Assembly: GCA_950295325.1 (NCBI GenBank)
Contig: OX485808.1
Location: forward strand, 23,022,527 to 23,086,526
Direction: 5' to 3'
DNA: 64,000 nucleotides
Source of the DNA: Polytrichum commune
Taxonomy: Eukaryota; Streptophyta; Polytrichopsida; Polytrichales; Polytrichaceae
In this document: positions 1-12,636 of the stretch, piece by piece
Layout of the letters: each line of letters opens with the position of its first letter
Position numbering within the stretch: position 1 is the first letter of the stretch
The notes under the pieces: generated by a model
Told to the model about the DNA's origin: nothing
The model's input: only the letters and a program-made list of their open reading frames with translations
Database searches by the model: none
Program-made: the position numbers and the translations under genes

Positions 1-169
1 TCTTACAGAGGCGAGGAGAAGACGATAGTTACTATAACTACCTAAGGCCTCCTATGGCCGTGACCATAGTTATAACTTCCTCCTATGGTTTAACTATATT
101 CATCCTATTGGATGACTCCATCCGAATTAAACTATAGCCTATAGTTGAACTGAAATGACCAAAAATTTG

Positions 170-289
170 GCTCACAGTTGTGACTGCACAAAATGGCTAT
201 CCCAACATCCATGGTACGGCCTTTGGATGAGAATCAAGGGTCCTCACCATTACATGGTCACAACCCTTGACTCGTGTGTGAAGTGGCCC
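170..289. mobile_element. Right-end fragment of a Tourist-like MITE
   Basis: This stretch closely matches the last 80-100 bases of the element at 40975-41488, including the shared segment around 'ggcctttggatgag' and the terminal 'agtggccct'. Only the right end is recognisable; upstream the similarity fades. It is a truncated relative of the 0.5 kb elements at 366-881 and 40975-41488. Confidence 0.5.
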
Positions 290-365
290 TCAATGTTGGC
301 ATCCACAGTGCATTAGGATTTTAACACTAGTGTTGGCACCCATGGTGCAATAGGCCTTGACCTTA

Positions 366-881
366 GGGCCACTTTACACCTCGAGGCCGGTAAGAGGCTT
401 GAAATCCTCACTCGTGATTGGCCAAAAGGCTGCAATCGGCCCCAACCCCTTTACACCTAGAGGCCAGGGCGATTTGGTGGTATGAAATCTTTAATCAAAA
501 AATTCATGATTTGACACGGCCCGAGCTCATTGAATTGGGCGAACCCAAAATGGAAGGCCATTTCGTGGCCTTGGGGCCAATGTCAAATTTCAATAATTGT
601 TTTAAAATAATATATGATTTTGTTAGCGAACCATATCCATTGGATCATGTGGAAATCTGAACAGCTCTATGCTAGATTATGCTAGATTTGTTGAATAATG
701 CTATATTTATTGAATCGGCCTAGCTTTTTGGCCCTAAGATCTTTACATATGGGGAAATTGGCTCCCATTCTAATCTTATTATAATGTGTAGTTGAGACCA
801 GCCTCCAACCCAAAAGGGGCTGAAATTTCATACAATTGGCCTCAAGGGGAATTGGCCCAGCCTCTAGGTGCAAAGCGGCCC
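366..881. mobile_element. Tourist-like (PIF/Harbinger-type) MITE, 516 bp
   Basis: The left end reads GGGCCACTTTACACCTCGAG and the right end is its imperfect inverted complement, so the element has terminal inverted repeats of about 25 bp. It is flanked on both sides by TTA (363-365 and 882-884), the 3-bp target duplication typical of PIF/Harbinger/Tourist elements. No transposase is encoded; the 80-codon open frame inside it is probably incidental. Size and ends match the elements at 5374-5886 and 40975-41488. Confidence 0.75.
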
Positions 882-1689
882 TTAGTATTGGCACCCACGG
901 CGCAATATTAGGTTTTGCATGCATGTGGGAGAAGGTTGTGACCAATTCCAAAGAGATGAAGACTTTGGAAATTTCCCAAAAGGAACTCATGAAGCACTTT
1001 TGAAATTTGAAGCCAAGGGGAGGCTAAAGTAAGATGTTGTCCTAGGACTCATCACCACCGCTTACTTTAGGATGCGGTAAGAAATCGATTTGATTCAAGC
1101 GGTGGTTGTCATTCACAAAGACATTCAAAAGGGAGTAAGAGAAGTGACGTAGGACCGTGAAATTGGCCAAATCTTCCACCATACCCTACTTGAGTATAAC
1201 CTAAGATTTCGCATCACAAGAGGACATAATTTTAACAAGGGGATTTCCTTGCTTATAGTCTAGCCCACTATATTTACCTCAAACAATTTTAGTTGACAAT
1301 AGTCGTTATCTCGCGAAGGCCATTGCACTCCGTTGATTAAGGTAATCAACATTTTTGACACCATCTTGATGTGCTCCTAGTCCATACAGTGATATGTTTT
1401 CCAGATTTTAAAGAGAGGAGCATTGGCTAGAGTCATTGGAGTGACGAAGCACTGTATGGATGATCGTACATTTTTCATCCAAACATGTACACAATCCTCC
1501 ACAAGATGGTCGTTTTCATCCAGTTTTATAATATGTAGGGATTGTTTGGGGGTTTCATGCCTACTTAATTTGCAGGCATTTTTTTTGGGGGGGGGGGGTT
1601 ATCCCTACATAACATATTGATAGATGGCCATATTTAAAACCATTGGTCCCATAACCTTTCAACTTCCCACACCATGATTCAATCTCGTT

Positions 1690-1880
1690 CATGTTCATTT
1701 CAATTGTGTTCATTGTTGAACCGTGAATGATGTCTATATTTCGAGCACACAATCGAATCTCATTGCAACAATTGCCTTTGTGGTGTTTGTTCTTAAATGC
1801 AAGCCGTGTCATATCATACCACTCGTAGATAAGCGTCTACCTAAGAAGAGTGACCACACAAGGCACACATAGATTACAAT
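1690..1880. mobile_element. Fragment of the dispersed ~370 bp MITE-like family
   Basis: It carries the family's diagnostic order of short motifs: 'tattt-gagcaca-(t/a)a(g)tc-aatctcat', then a 'ggtgt(cc)' segment, then 'ataccactc', then 'agaagagtgaccaca'. It is strongly diverged and lacks the opposite end. Confidence 0.55.
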
Positions 1881-2817
1881 GGGAGGCCCTACTCGACCAA
1901 AGCACACAACCACCGTCAAATGCATTGAAAATAAATAAATAAATTGGTTACATCATATTTGTAAGTACGACACTCCATATTGTATTTAGTGTCACATGGT
2001 ATTCAATGTCGTCGTGGTAGCTTTTCAATGACACTTCTTACGAACAACTTTACAACGTTGTCATGGACGAATGAAAGTTGGATGAAACCCGTGCCAATTA
2101 TTGAAATAAGTTTTGGTATATCATGCATCCTAACATTCTTGCAATGCAATATTGAGGTGGGTGATTGAAATTTGGATGAAAAAAACACTTAATAAGTGAT
2201 AGTAATTGCAACATTGTCAATCTATTATGCCCATTTTTTTTTTAAATCATTCTTTTACAAGCAATGACAAATAACGTGAGGTGTAACACTTAGTGTCGAT
2301 GACAATACACATGCGAGTCACAAGTAGTATTGAGCTAGACAAATAGAATTGGTGACACGAAACACGATATTTTTTTTCTACATAGTTCTTTATATAAGGA
2401 ACTAAATGTGAGATCAATGAGGAGTCCAAAGTTTCGGCAAGAATCGGTTAGGGATGGATATTCCAACTACCACTTGGTCCGCTCGAAGAGTTAAAAATTC
2501 CAGGTTGGCAAGATTCCGACCAATCAGCCTCACTCCTTGCATTGAGGACCGATCGGAAAGGTTAATGGAATCCCTTGTTATTTCAACCGTGCCTTTTCAT
2601 GCATAATTGAAGCCATGGGATGGATAGATTGAGTTCCCGAGCTTGCCTTAACTTCATCCCCAACAACTAAACAATGCAATGGGCTATGCATTGAGGTTAA
2701 AACTATGTGGCTCTATTTTTTATCCCGAGGCCATATTAATCAACTATGACAATATGCAAAACGAAGCAGTGTGGTAAATAGTGAGTTCAAAATGCTCGAA
2801 AACAAATTAATCACCTT

Positions 2818-2855
2818 GGGTTTAGGGTTTAGGGTTTAGGGTTTAGGGTTTAGGT
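2818..2855 (+). repeat. Short interstitial telomeric repeat (TTTAGGG)n
   Basis: Five consecutive TTTAGGG units run from 2821 to 2855; the fifth ends in T instead of G. This is the canonical plant telomere unit. The tract is short and embedded in ordinary sequence, so it is an interstitial tract and not a chromosome end. Confidence 0.9.
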
Positions 2856-4732
2856 GAAGAATTGTTGCCAAAGAGACAACAATTAATGAGCCTCTTGAAT
2901 AGGATTTGAGATAGAGAACCCAGTTCCCTTGATTCCCATGTTATAACGTCATTTCATATGTGAAAGTTACATAAATTTAATATTAACTATATACTTACAC
3001 CTCTATGGGACCCATCATATACGCATTTTTTACCTCTACAATATGACATTTTGGGGGTCCGTGAGTGTTGTGTTAACAATGTCACACTCGTACTATAACA
3101 ATGAGGTAGTTTTTAACCCAAAAAGTTTGGTTCACAAAATTTGTGTCATTACATTGAGGTTGTCATATTATCAAGTGTCGTATTAAAGAGGTAGGAATGG
3201 ATATTAACTCCTTTGTGTTAATGAGTTTTATTGAGCTTGAATGAATGGTACAACTATGGACTGGAGTTATTATATTAAGAAGAAGAGATAATATTATATG
3301 TTTGAGAATTTACAAGGGGAAATACCAAAGGAGAAGTTTGTGGTCTTCTAACCATGGTGGGGAGTTGGATTATAGTAATGATGGGGACAAGTGTGGATGT
3401 TGTGCAACAAAAGACTATAGTTTGACAACAAATTCACAATAAAAGGATCAATTAAAGAACAAGGTTAATCCCAAGTGGGTATTGTACTTACATGTTAAGT
3501 TACTTAAAAAAATTTAACTAATATGAGACACATGATTGCACCAAAATGCCCTTGGCTTTGGTAAAGAGACCAAAATGGGATACTTTATGAAAGACTATTG
3601 TTCATGGTTGTGCTTATGTTTGCGTACCACAAAAGGTCCAAGTCAAATGAACCCACTGCAAGATTATTGCCTAGGTAAATTAGTGTGAGGTGTGTTACTG
3701 TCACAAATGCATGTACTCTTGTTGAGAGCCATGACCCCCTTGTCTACAAAGAATTGTGAGTGTTGTTGATTTAAACCTCAAATAACTTGAATTGAACATG
3801 TGTGATGCCCTATTTGAGATGCCTAGATGATATAAAGATCACCTCTTAAGTTTTTCTTGAGCATTTCAATTGGGTTTTGTCTTATCTAAAATCTAAACTA
3901 CACCTACATCGATATGATATTTTTTTAAAGTAAAAATCCTCTATATTTTTTGAATTTTTTGGCCTTTCGTTTGTAGTCGAGTCCATACAAAGTGAACCCA
4001 AAGTTTGATGAATTTCACATTGTGGAATTGACCTCCCTACATCGAAGTTCTTCGGGGCCAATGTGGCATGGCAAGAAGTAGAAGGAATAAAGAAAATGTT
4101 GGTTTTTAACCAACATGAAGATGGTCCGTTAACCATCCGCATTACATTTTCCATAAGGAAATGTAATAAGGGGGGGGGGGGGAGGAGGAGGATTCCAACC
4201 AAGTTGTTGAAGGTGTGGGATAAATGTGTTGTATTTATTGTGTTTTTGGGCAATGGTAACTTTGGATAATCTTTCGTTACGATATATATTCATTAAATTG
4301 GATTGTGAGTGACTTGTGAGAGAGAAGGGTGGAAAGTCCATAGGTGCAAGGCACGGCTTGGGATTCATGGTGTTTATGTAAGCTCATCCATCGTGGATGA
4401 AGGGGCTCTAGTAAGAACAAATCCCCTATAAGATTGAGGGTCAATTCATTCCATGTTGATTCAACTACATTAATTTGGGGTCTTTGATGCTATTTCCATA
4501 GTCAAATTAGATTAAAATATATTTTACAAAATAAAATGTAAATCATTGCATTTTTGCTTATGTGATGATGACTTTACGTAGACACCATGAATTCCTAGCT
4601 ACTTGGATGCATACTCATGTGTCAAATTGAGACACACACAAAAACACTTGAGTGTGGCACGTGCACACGTGATAGGGAAAGATAGGCAAGTTAGTTCCCA
4701 ACCAAACCCGTGGGTCCATGCCCAAGACCAAT

Positions 4733-4790
4733 TCCATGGCATGGCATGGCATAGCATATCATATCATAGCATATCATAGCATAGGAGATT
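4733..4790. repeat. Microsatellite of CATGG/CATAG/CATAT units
   Basis: Tandem five-base units (catgg, then catag and catat) form a simple-sequence tract. No function is suggested. Confidence 0.8.
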
Positions 4791-5373
4791 TGTGCTGCAT
4801 GTGTTAAATATAATTGAATACACAAGTACTAAACCCGAAACTCTCGAAGTTACTCTCTAGTGACAACAATTGTGTCACTTATGAAACTCTAGAAGTTATC
4901 GGGGGGCCTAATTCAGATGGGTGCCTTGACAAAAATGGTCAAAGACCATTGGCTGAAATTACTTCATCCACTATGTTGTTCAAACCTAGGGTTTGTCCAC
5001 TTCGTCAACTTGTCATGTCACCAACCAAAGTAGCCACCTTGACGGACAAGATGGAGAAGTTTCGGGGTCTTGTTTTGGTGGTGGGGAGGGGGGCGACTCC
5101 AACGTTCTTCCTGGTGGGAGGAACGCTCTTGCTTGTTTGGTTTAGCCTACCGACAAATCTGAAGCCACACCTGATGAATTGAACAACACACATAATGGCC
5201 TGGTGATGTGGAAACAATTTGGGAGAAACAAAAGATTGGTTGGGGTGTCATTGTTCATGCTTTGTCTGGGACCTCGTTTGAACCGGGCCTCATGTTGAGT
5301 TCATTTCAACATGACCCGTGCACTCATGATAGGGTAAAAGTAGGCCCAAGGATGCATAACTTAACTTTACTTA

Positions 5374-5886
5374 GGGGCGGTTTACACTATGGACCAAGAG
5401 CCATGACCAAGAAAATTAAATCACTTTCATGGTCACAGCTCTTGGCCAAGAGCCGTGACCATGAAAAATCAAAAATGGATTTTTGAGTGGCTTGGTCACT
5501 CTTGTAGTGTAAAGTGGATTTGGACCGGGACAACTTTGGGCTGATTTTTTAAATTTCTATCCCAACGATCTACAGTAACGTCAAAAAAATTCGGGAAAAA
5601 AAATATTAAAAATAATAATTCGGCCAATGTCTGATTTTCAGCCTTACGGCTCCCTTGATTTCCGTTGAGTCGAGCATTTTGCCTCGCCTCAACGGAAAAC
5701 CCGTTGGACCATGGCACATTATCCAAATGGCAGATTTTAGTAGTTTTTGGGGACCTCAAAGTTAGTGATCATTCTCCTTTTTTCAAGGTAGTGTAAAGCC
5801 AAATGGGACCAAGAGCACTTTACTCTCCAATCACAGATTTTAGAATTTCATGGTCATGGCTCTTGGTCCATAGTGTAAACCGCCCC
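5374..5886. mobile_element. Tourist-like MITE, 513 bp, with long TIRs and TTA duplication
   Basis: The first ~36 bases (starting GGGGCGGTTTACACTATGG) are repeated as an almost exact inverted copy at the right end. TTA flanks both sides (5371-5373, 5887-5889). Internal sub-repeats of the arm sequence ('ccaagagccRtgacca') make the left arm partly self-complementary. There is no transposase ORF. The good match between arms suggests it is younger than the 366-881 copy. Confidence 0.85.
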
Positions 5887-5889
5887 TTA

Positions 5890-6649
5890 GCAAAAAGCAA
5901 TGGATTCGATGAGTGGAGTTGTTGTGCCTTTTCATGCACACTTGAAGCCATGAGCTGGCAGCTGCCTCCCCTCCATCTTTACTTTTTTAAGCATTTCTTT
6001 ATTCTCTCCATCATCGATCGACCGACTCTTCAATCCCACTCAGGTCAGTCAGCACCATGATTTTCTCTCTCCAATGTATAATTTAATTTCAACGATTTTA
6101 CATACCTGAAGCAAGTGATTACCCATCAATGATGCAAATGAGGAGTCCAGGACTCCGTTGGCGTGCTTCTTTTTCCCAAAAAGTTGCTTACTGAACTTAT
6201 TATTCAAGTCGGTCGAGAAAGACTTGACGCAGCCAGCCTGAATGCGACACACAGATTTTGGGTAGAAGGGGACAGATCGTTTGGTTAATCCCTGCCCCAT
6301 TGTGGAGTGCCGCCTGCCGCCTAATTTTTTGTAAAGATTTTAGAAAAGAGTTTACACTTGTTGCGTTGGGTTGGGTTGGGCGTGGCGGAATCGTGAGGAG
6401 AAGAGTGATTTTGGGATGTGTGCCCGTGGCTTGTTTCGATGAATTTGGCTCACAGACAAATGTGCGTGTATGTAGTGTAATGTGAGGTAACTTAGTGCAT
6501 TAACTCACATCAATTTGTATTGGTGGGTTTAAGTTTTGAGAGATTGCGGAGAGTGTGGGGGAGAGGTGGAGGGCGGGGATTGGGAGGTTGCGTGAGGGAA
6601 GCAGCAGGGGTTTATAGTAGTGTAGTGTGTTGTGTTGTTGTGAGGGTGC
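5890..6649 (+). other. 5' flank / probable promoter and leader of the ethanolamine kinase gene
   Basis: No protein-coding feature is supported here. The segment lies between the MITE at 5374-5886 and the first in-frame ATG of the kinase gene. The last ~250 bases are purine-rich and run into the Glu/Gln-rich start of the open frame, which may itself still be leader. No TATA box or transcription start could be placed with confidence. Confidence 0.4.
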
Positions 6650-9600
6650 ATGACGAGGCTGGTTGAGGAGGAGGAGGAGGAGGGTAGCGTGATGGAGAAA
6701 TTGGTGATGAACAATAGGGAGGAGCAGCAGCAGCAGCAGCAGAAGGAGAAGACTAAGGAGAAGGAGAGTGAGCAGAGCACGAGGCGTCATGTGACGCGAG
6801 CTGTGGAGGTGGTGAGGGAGCGGTACAAGTCGAGGAGGGAAGATAGGCGGGAGGACAAGGAAGGGGAGGAGATCGAGAGTATGAGGACGGACCGGCTGTT
6901 CGCTGCCAAGGCGGACGGGTCCGAAGGCGTCCCCACTTGCAGCCTTAGTGTCGATCCCCGCCTTCCCGAAGATGCTTTGAACTCCAAAATCAGGTGCCCT
7001 TACAAGTCATCCCTCCACCCTCACAAAAAGAGGCGGGTTACGTGATGAGATTAGAGGATCTGTGTATGTTTTGAGGTCTGCAGTCATGGAATGTGGAAGT
7101 TCAATCAGACAAAGAAAATGGTGAGCGAGACTCTTTGAACCAAAATCAGGTGCCGAAAATGATGTGATGAGAGAGGATTTGTGTGTGTTTTGGGTCTTGC
7201 TTGGGGATTTGAGTTAACTACCGGTAGGGCAACCGATGGTCTTTGAATTTGGGGAACTCACAGGTAGCTCGCTAGTCTGCAGTGATGGAATATGAATTAT
7301 AAGTAGGCAGGAATTCCAGAGTCAGGTGCTGGAGATTCTTCATAGTCGGTACTCCTCACAAATAGGTGGGTTGGATGATGAGATGAGAGGAACTGTATGT
7401 GTTGTGGCTCTTGGTTGCCTAGGGATTTGGAGCACTGGAAAGGCAATTGGTGGATTTTGAATGTGGGAAACTCATAGGCTAGCTCGGTAGTTTGCAGTGA
7501 TAGAATTTGGAAGTCACGTTATCAGATAAGAAAAATCTTGCTTACATTCAAATGCTAGCATGACGCTTTGATCTCCAAAGCGGGTTGGGTGACGAGATCA
7601 GAGGATCTGTGTATGTTTGGGGGTCTTGCCTGTGATTCTGAAATAATTACTGGATGATGGTCCTTGAATGAGGGAGAAATTGACACGTAGCTCGGTAGTT
7701 TGCAGTGATGGATTTTGGATTTGTAATTAGACAAGAAAAATGTTAGCAAGACCCTTGGAACTCCAAAATCAGGTGTTGTCTTCACAAACAGGCTGGTTAG
7801 GTGATTAGAGAGGATATCTGTATGTTTTTGGGTCTTGGTTGCCTAGGGATTTGAATTACTGGAAGGGCAATTGATGGTCTTCGAATGTGGGAAACTGACA
7901 TGTAGTTCAGTAGTCTGCAGTGATGGAATTTGGAAGTGTAATTAGACAAGAATTTCTTGCTAACATTTAAATGTTAGCAAAAAGCTTTGATCTCCAAAAT
8001 CACTCTCACAAATAGGCAGGTGAGGTAATAAGAATATTGTTTGTGTTTTCGGTCCTGGATGTTTAGGAATTTGGAGTACTGAAAAGGGCAATTGGTGGAA
8101 TTCAAATGTGGGAAACTTACAGGTAGCTCAGTAGTCTGCAGTGATCCAATTTGGAAGTGTAGTCAGAGAAGAAAACCTTGCTAACATTCAAATGTGATAT
8201 TGCCCTGTTGTTTGGTTTGACAGAGGAGTGTGCAAAGCACTTTTTGCAGCATGGGCAGATGTGGACGACTCCAGTATCTCGGTTTCAAAAATTACCGGTG
8301 GCATCACAAATATGTGTACGTCTTTATACTTGTAGAGATTATTCTCTTTGTGCATCCCACAATCTTAAACATTCTTGGGTGGTGCAGTTGAATCCTATAT
8401 TGAAGCTGCAGCATGTCTGTGGGAGGTTGAAATCCTTGAGAATAGTGGCATCTTGTCATAATTCTTGCTGATTTTTGTGGAATCTAGAATGCTACAAAAC
8501 ACTTGTTGCCGGTTGCAGGTGCTGAATTTGTGCTCAACACCTCTACTGGGAAATTCTCGAGACGAATTTGTGGTTATTTGGTATCAGGACACAGGGTAAA
8601 GACTAGATATCCTGATTATTACATCAGCACAAACATTGACAATTGTAGTGGATTTTTGTGGTTTATTGAATTGAGCATGTTTTTTGTAAGTTGTAAATAT
8701 AATGGATGAATTTGTATCAAAAGAACTGAATGTGTTCTGAAACTTTTATGCGAGTGTGGAGCAAGTAACTGCTCAATTGTGGATTACATATGTCACTGTT
8801 TTATGGTTGAAGTGAGCCATTGATTTTGCGTTTGCAAGAATCAGTTCTGCAGTCATAGTAGCTCAGTTCCAGGACACTTGTAGTATCTGAGGGCCTTTGC
8901 TCAGTACCATGTAAATACACTGACGTAACTTCCACAAATTTCAGTCTTGCATTTTAGTGACATTCTTTGTGCAACCTGACTGAACAAGTGTATTGTTGAT
9001 GCTGATGAGCAGTATTGAAGGCAGAGGTGGAGGGTGAAAATGAAAATAATTTACCACCTGTGACTGTGCGAGTATTTGGTCCAAACACAGATGCTGTGAT
9101 TGATCGAGATCGGGAGCTTAAGGTATAGGATGTTCGTCTGACTTTCCCTTGTGATACTTTGGCTGCACTTTTTCTGTGATTTTTGTAATCATGGTAATTA
9201 GTCACATTTTGATGTGGAGTGTGTAGCAGTCATGTCAAATTTGATCAACCTTAGTTCAAAGGAAGGTTTTTTTTAGCCTTTGTAAATGTAGGTGCATATT
9301 TGGTACCGAGAAATATAGTGCATGCTAAGGCTACTTACAGTCAAATACTAAGACATTTGTTTTCAGCACTAGCTATATGGTGAAGGAACTGTCTCACATG
9401 AAATGAAGGAATTCCTTTCTTCTTAATTGACTAGTTGTACTCTTACACCGTGAGACCGTTTTTGAGCTGATTTAACATCTTCAAACATCTCAAACTGTTC
9501 ATCTCAATAATTACCTACCTATGATTGAAGAACCTTGGAAAGATTTTCGTAAAGTTGGCTAAGTGTTCCCTCAGCTGTAACACATGTGTGAATTTTTAAA

Positions 9601-12600
9601 CTTGACTTTGTAACAGCTAATGTGGTAAATCGTGTGGACCTGTAGACAATTACCTACTTATCTGCAGCGGGATTTGGGGCGGAGTTGTTGGGTGTCTTTG
9701 CAAATGGCATGGTGCAATCTTACCTTGTTGCAAGAACATTGGAGCCTTGTGGTATGACTTTTAGTGTCCCTTCTGCTGAATGAATGATATCCAATATGTG
9801 CACTTTGAAGAACAATTTTATTTACTTTTAATTTTGAATCTTTTCATGGCCTTTTGTTATGAGCAGCATTGTTAAGCTGTTGCCTATGGCTCATGATTTT
9901 GATTGTGTTGAGGAGAAGAACATCTCCTGCTTGTGTCAAAAACGCCCTTGTTATTTCCATTGCTATCTTTTAATTGTAGATATTGTATCTTATCTGAAAT
10001 CTCACTGCTTAATATGGTCGAGTCATGTGGATTCAGAAGCACTCCAAAATTCTTGGATTTGGGAATTTATCAAGCTGTTGTTGTCACGATGCTAAGGATT
10101 GTTTCAATCTGCTGTGACTTGCAGATCTGGCAAAGCCAGAGCTTGCAGTACTCATAGCTGCTGAAGTTCGGAGGCTTCATGATTTGGAGATCCCTGGTCC
10201 CAAGGACCCACAATTATGGGTAGACATTCACAAATTTATTGAAAAAGGTGTAGACACTTGTCTCTTGTTTTATCTCATTAAATTTGCTACATAGAATGAT
10301 TTTTCCAGGCAATGAATAAAAATGCCCTGCAAAGTAAGTTGAGTGTTTGTTGTTATGAGTTATGTTTGCTGAGAGGCAGTTGTTTGCCTATGTGTGCAGC
10401 ATCAAAAGTCTCATTTGAAGACAGTGAGAAGCAGAAGATTTACGAGACAATATCCTTTGACAAGATCAGGGCGGAGGTCGATGAGTTAAAGGTAAATATA
10501 TGTTTGTCTGTTTCCAGAGCACAGATGCCTTAATTTTGTCGCAGAAAGCAGTAACTTGCACAAGTTATTGATTTAAGTGTCAGATGTATACATTGTGCTA
10601 TCTGCTTAGAGTTCCTGATGATTTTGTTGGCATCTTGAGCATGTGGGTTTGCAGTTACATGTGTACAATTGTATTCTGAAGATTGCAAGGAGAAATTAGT
10701 GGGCTTTTTTTGTGATCTTATAAGAATGGGACAATTTATGAATGTTGTAGTCTATAGATGCTTGTGTATAGAGAGGTAGCACCTGAAACAATGGTTTTAT
10801 ATTTTTTTGTGCAGGCAATGAGTGACACCTTGAGTTCACCTATTGTGTTTTCACATAATGATCTCCTTTCAGGAAATTTTATGTATAATGAAGAAGAAGG
10901 TTTGTCCTCTAACATTGGATTCCTACTTTGTCTGGTTTTCTGCGTACTGTCTTGCTTGTTAATCTGTATGCTTGTATTTTCCATTTTGATTACTTTTGGG
11001 CATTTGTTGTGATGCTCATGTTATTGATGTACTCATCCAGTTTATCCCTTGGAAGGATCTGGTATGCTTTCTAAGGCATATGTGATAGTTTGCACGAACC
11101 TCCATCACATATCAAAGTCCGATTTTACTTGGTCATCAACACAAAGACAAATCCCTTCATATGTCTTTCTACATATATATATGCTAAAATTGAAGGAATG
11201 CAAAGGATAAATGGATTAACTTATGAGGTCATTTTTGACATGATTGTTTGCAGGAAAGTTACACATCATTGATTATGAATATGGATCCCAGGGTTACCGT
11301 GGTTATGACATTGCAAACTTCTTCAATGAACATGCAGGCTTTGAATGCGATTACAGCTTGTAAGTTGTATATGTATTTTTTTCAAAAGGTGTTCAGGCCT
11401 TTTACAAGTAGCGAGATCCTGATTATGACTGGCATATCTATGCTGATTTTGGTATGTTGTATATCAGACCAATACTGTGGCCACTAAATTTGTTTCTGTG
11501 ATTTTTGCAGGTACCCAGACAAGGAAAAGCAGTTCTACTTTTTCAGACATTACCTTTATCCTGGAGAACCTGAAAAGGTGAAAACCTTACAAGATTTGTG
11601 TTGCATTGCTTGTGTTTGTAACATTTTCTCATGTTTCTAGACCTCACATGTTTTGGATGGTTGTTACAGGCCTCGGAAGCAGAGCTGGAAGAGTTCTTTG
11701 TGGAGTGCAACTTCTATTCACTTGCTTCTCATCTGTACTGGGGCATCTGGGCAATTGTTCAGGTAAATTCCACAAAATTTTTGTATGGTTCAACAGCCAT
11801 CGTTTTATTGTTTACTTGCTTTTTGAACTAACCGTTCACAGCAAGGATGGTTTTGTCTCTGCATTCTAGTTAAACTTCCATGTTCACTCAATTTTCTCAG
11901 ATGACCGTCTCTGAGACGAGTTGCTTAGAATTTCTTACTGAAATCTTAAACTGCAATTTGGTTCAAGTAATTTTATTTACTTCAACCAGATGGTGAAATT
12001 TGTTGGGCACGTGATTGCTACGTTTTAATCCATTTTAAGCAGAAAGGATTAATGCAAAAGTATAATGTTCTGAACAGTCATTTCTCAATCATTACAAATT
12101 TTTCTTTCTACTTGTAGGGAAAGGTCAAGCATATTTTAGTCCTAAATCCCTGCAATAAAAATCAAGTGACAATCATTATAGGTGTGATTAAAAGGTTCTG
12201 CCAAGCAACACCAAGTCGAGAGGAGTTTTGGCTTCTAAGTCATTATCTACTCATGTGTAATGGTTTCAGACTTATTACTAAGTGGAATACTTGGAAGAAA
12301 TTACCTATCTTCTACTGCTTGATGTTATTACTAATTTGTCATATTTCCTGAATCGTGTTGGCCTCAGTCTTATGGAGTATTGGTAATTAGTTTGAATTGC
12401 TTTTTAATCTGGGTTACAAATCCCCTCAAAAAAATCCTCTTCCGTCTGTAGTTACATGTCACATCCATGATGTCCTCAATGAAAATGTTGAAATATGCGT
12501 GTCTTTTGTGTATGTGCAGGCAAGGTTTTCACCCATTGACTTTGATTACCTTGGGTACTATTTCATGAGGTTTGAGGAGTACAAGAAGCGCAAGGAAGAG

Positions 12601-12636
12601 ATCTTTATCTTGACTTCCAACTTCCTCAAGAAATAG
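6650..12636 (+). CDS. Ethanolamine/choline kinase (plant ethanolamine-kinase type), 11 exons
   Basis: This enzyme phosphorylates ethanolamine (or choline) with ATP, the first step of the CDP-ethanolamine/CDP-choline pathway to membrane phospholipids. Exons: 6650-6993, 8224-8315, 9013-9122, 9646-9751, 10125-10247, 10400-10491, 10815-10899, 11254-11359, 11511-11577, 11670-11762, 12520-12636. All junctions are GT-AG with matching phase, giving 444 residues. Family signatures seen are TGGITN after exon 2's start, VRVFGPNTD, the catalytic HNDLLSGNFM (His303-Asn310) and the IDYEYGSQGYRGYDIANFFNE-type choline-kinase motif split over exon 8 (Asp324, Glu326). The C-terminus FDYLGYYFMRF fits plant ethanolamine kinases. 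The first 77 residues are Glu/Gln/Arg-rich and unlike the family. A second in-frame ATG at 6881 has A at -3 and gives 367 residues, near the usual length, so it may be the real start. Ethanolamine versus choline preference cannot be decided from sequence. Confidence 0.93.
6961..8200 (+). repeat. Degenerate ~200 bp tandem array in kinase intron 1, including copies of the 5' splice site
   Basis: About six diverged units follow each other. Each contains, in order, a 'ctccaaaatcaggtg'-like segment copied from the exon 1 end and donor, 'agaggatctgtgtatgtttt', 'gggtcttg', 'gggaaact', 'gtagtctgcagtgatgga' and 'tagacaagaaaaat'. Copies of the exon end/donor are near 7141-7150, 7311-7326, 7556-7590, 7756-7773 and 7980-8000. 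The array ends just before the branch-point/acceptor region of exon 2 at 8224. Confidence 0.85.

Larger units (their letters stand above)
885..5370. other. Gene-free stretch, mostly unassigned
   Basis: No ORF here resembles a known protein, and none combines into a convincing spliced gene. It contains one MITE fragment (1690-1880), a short telomeric tract (2818-2855), G-runs near 1583 and 4171, and a CATAG/CATAT-type microsatellite near 4733-4790. The 122-codon open frame at 4814-5182 has no recognisable domain. Confidence 0.5.

Noticed and set aside
4814-5182. 122-codon open frame on +
   Set aside because: No domain, no homology I recognise, and surrounded by repeats.
6500-6790. Leucine-rich open frames on - opposite the kinase start
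   Set aside because: They are the antisense shadow of the purine-rich (Glu/Gln) repeat.
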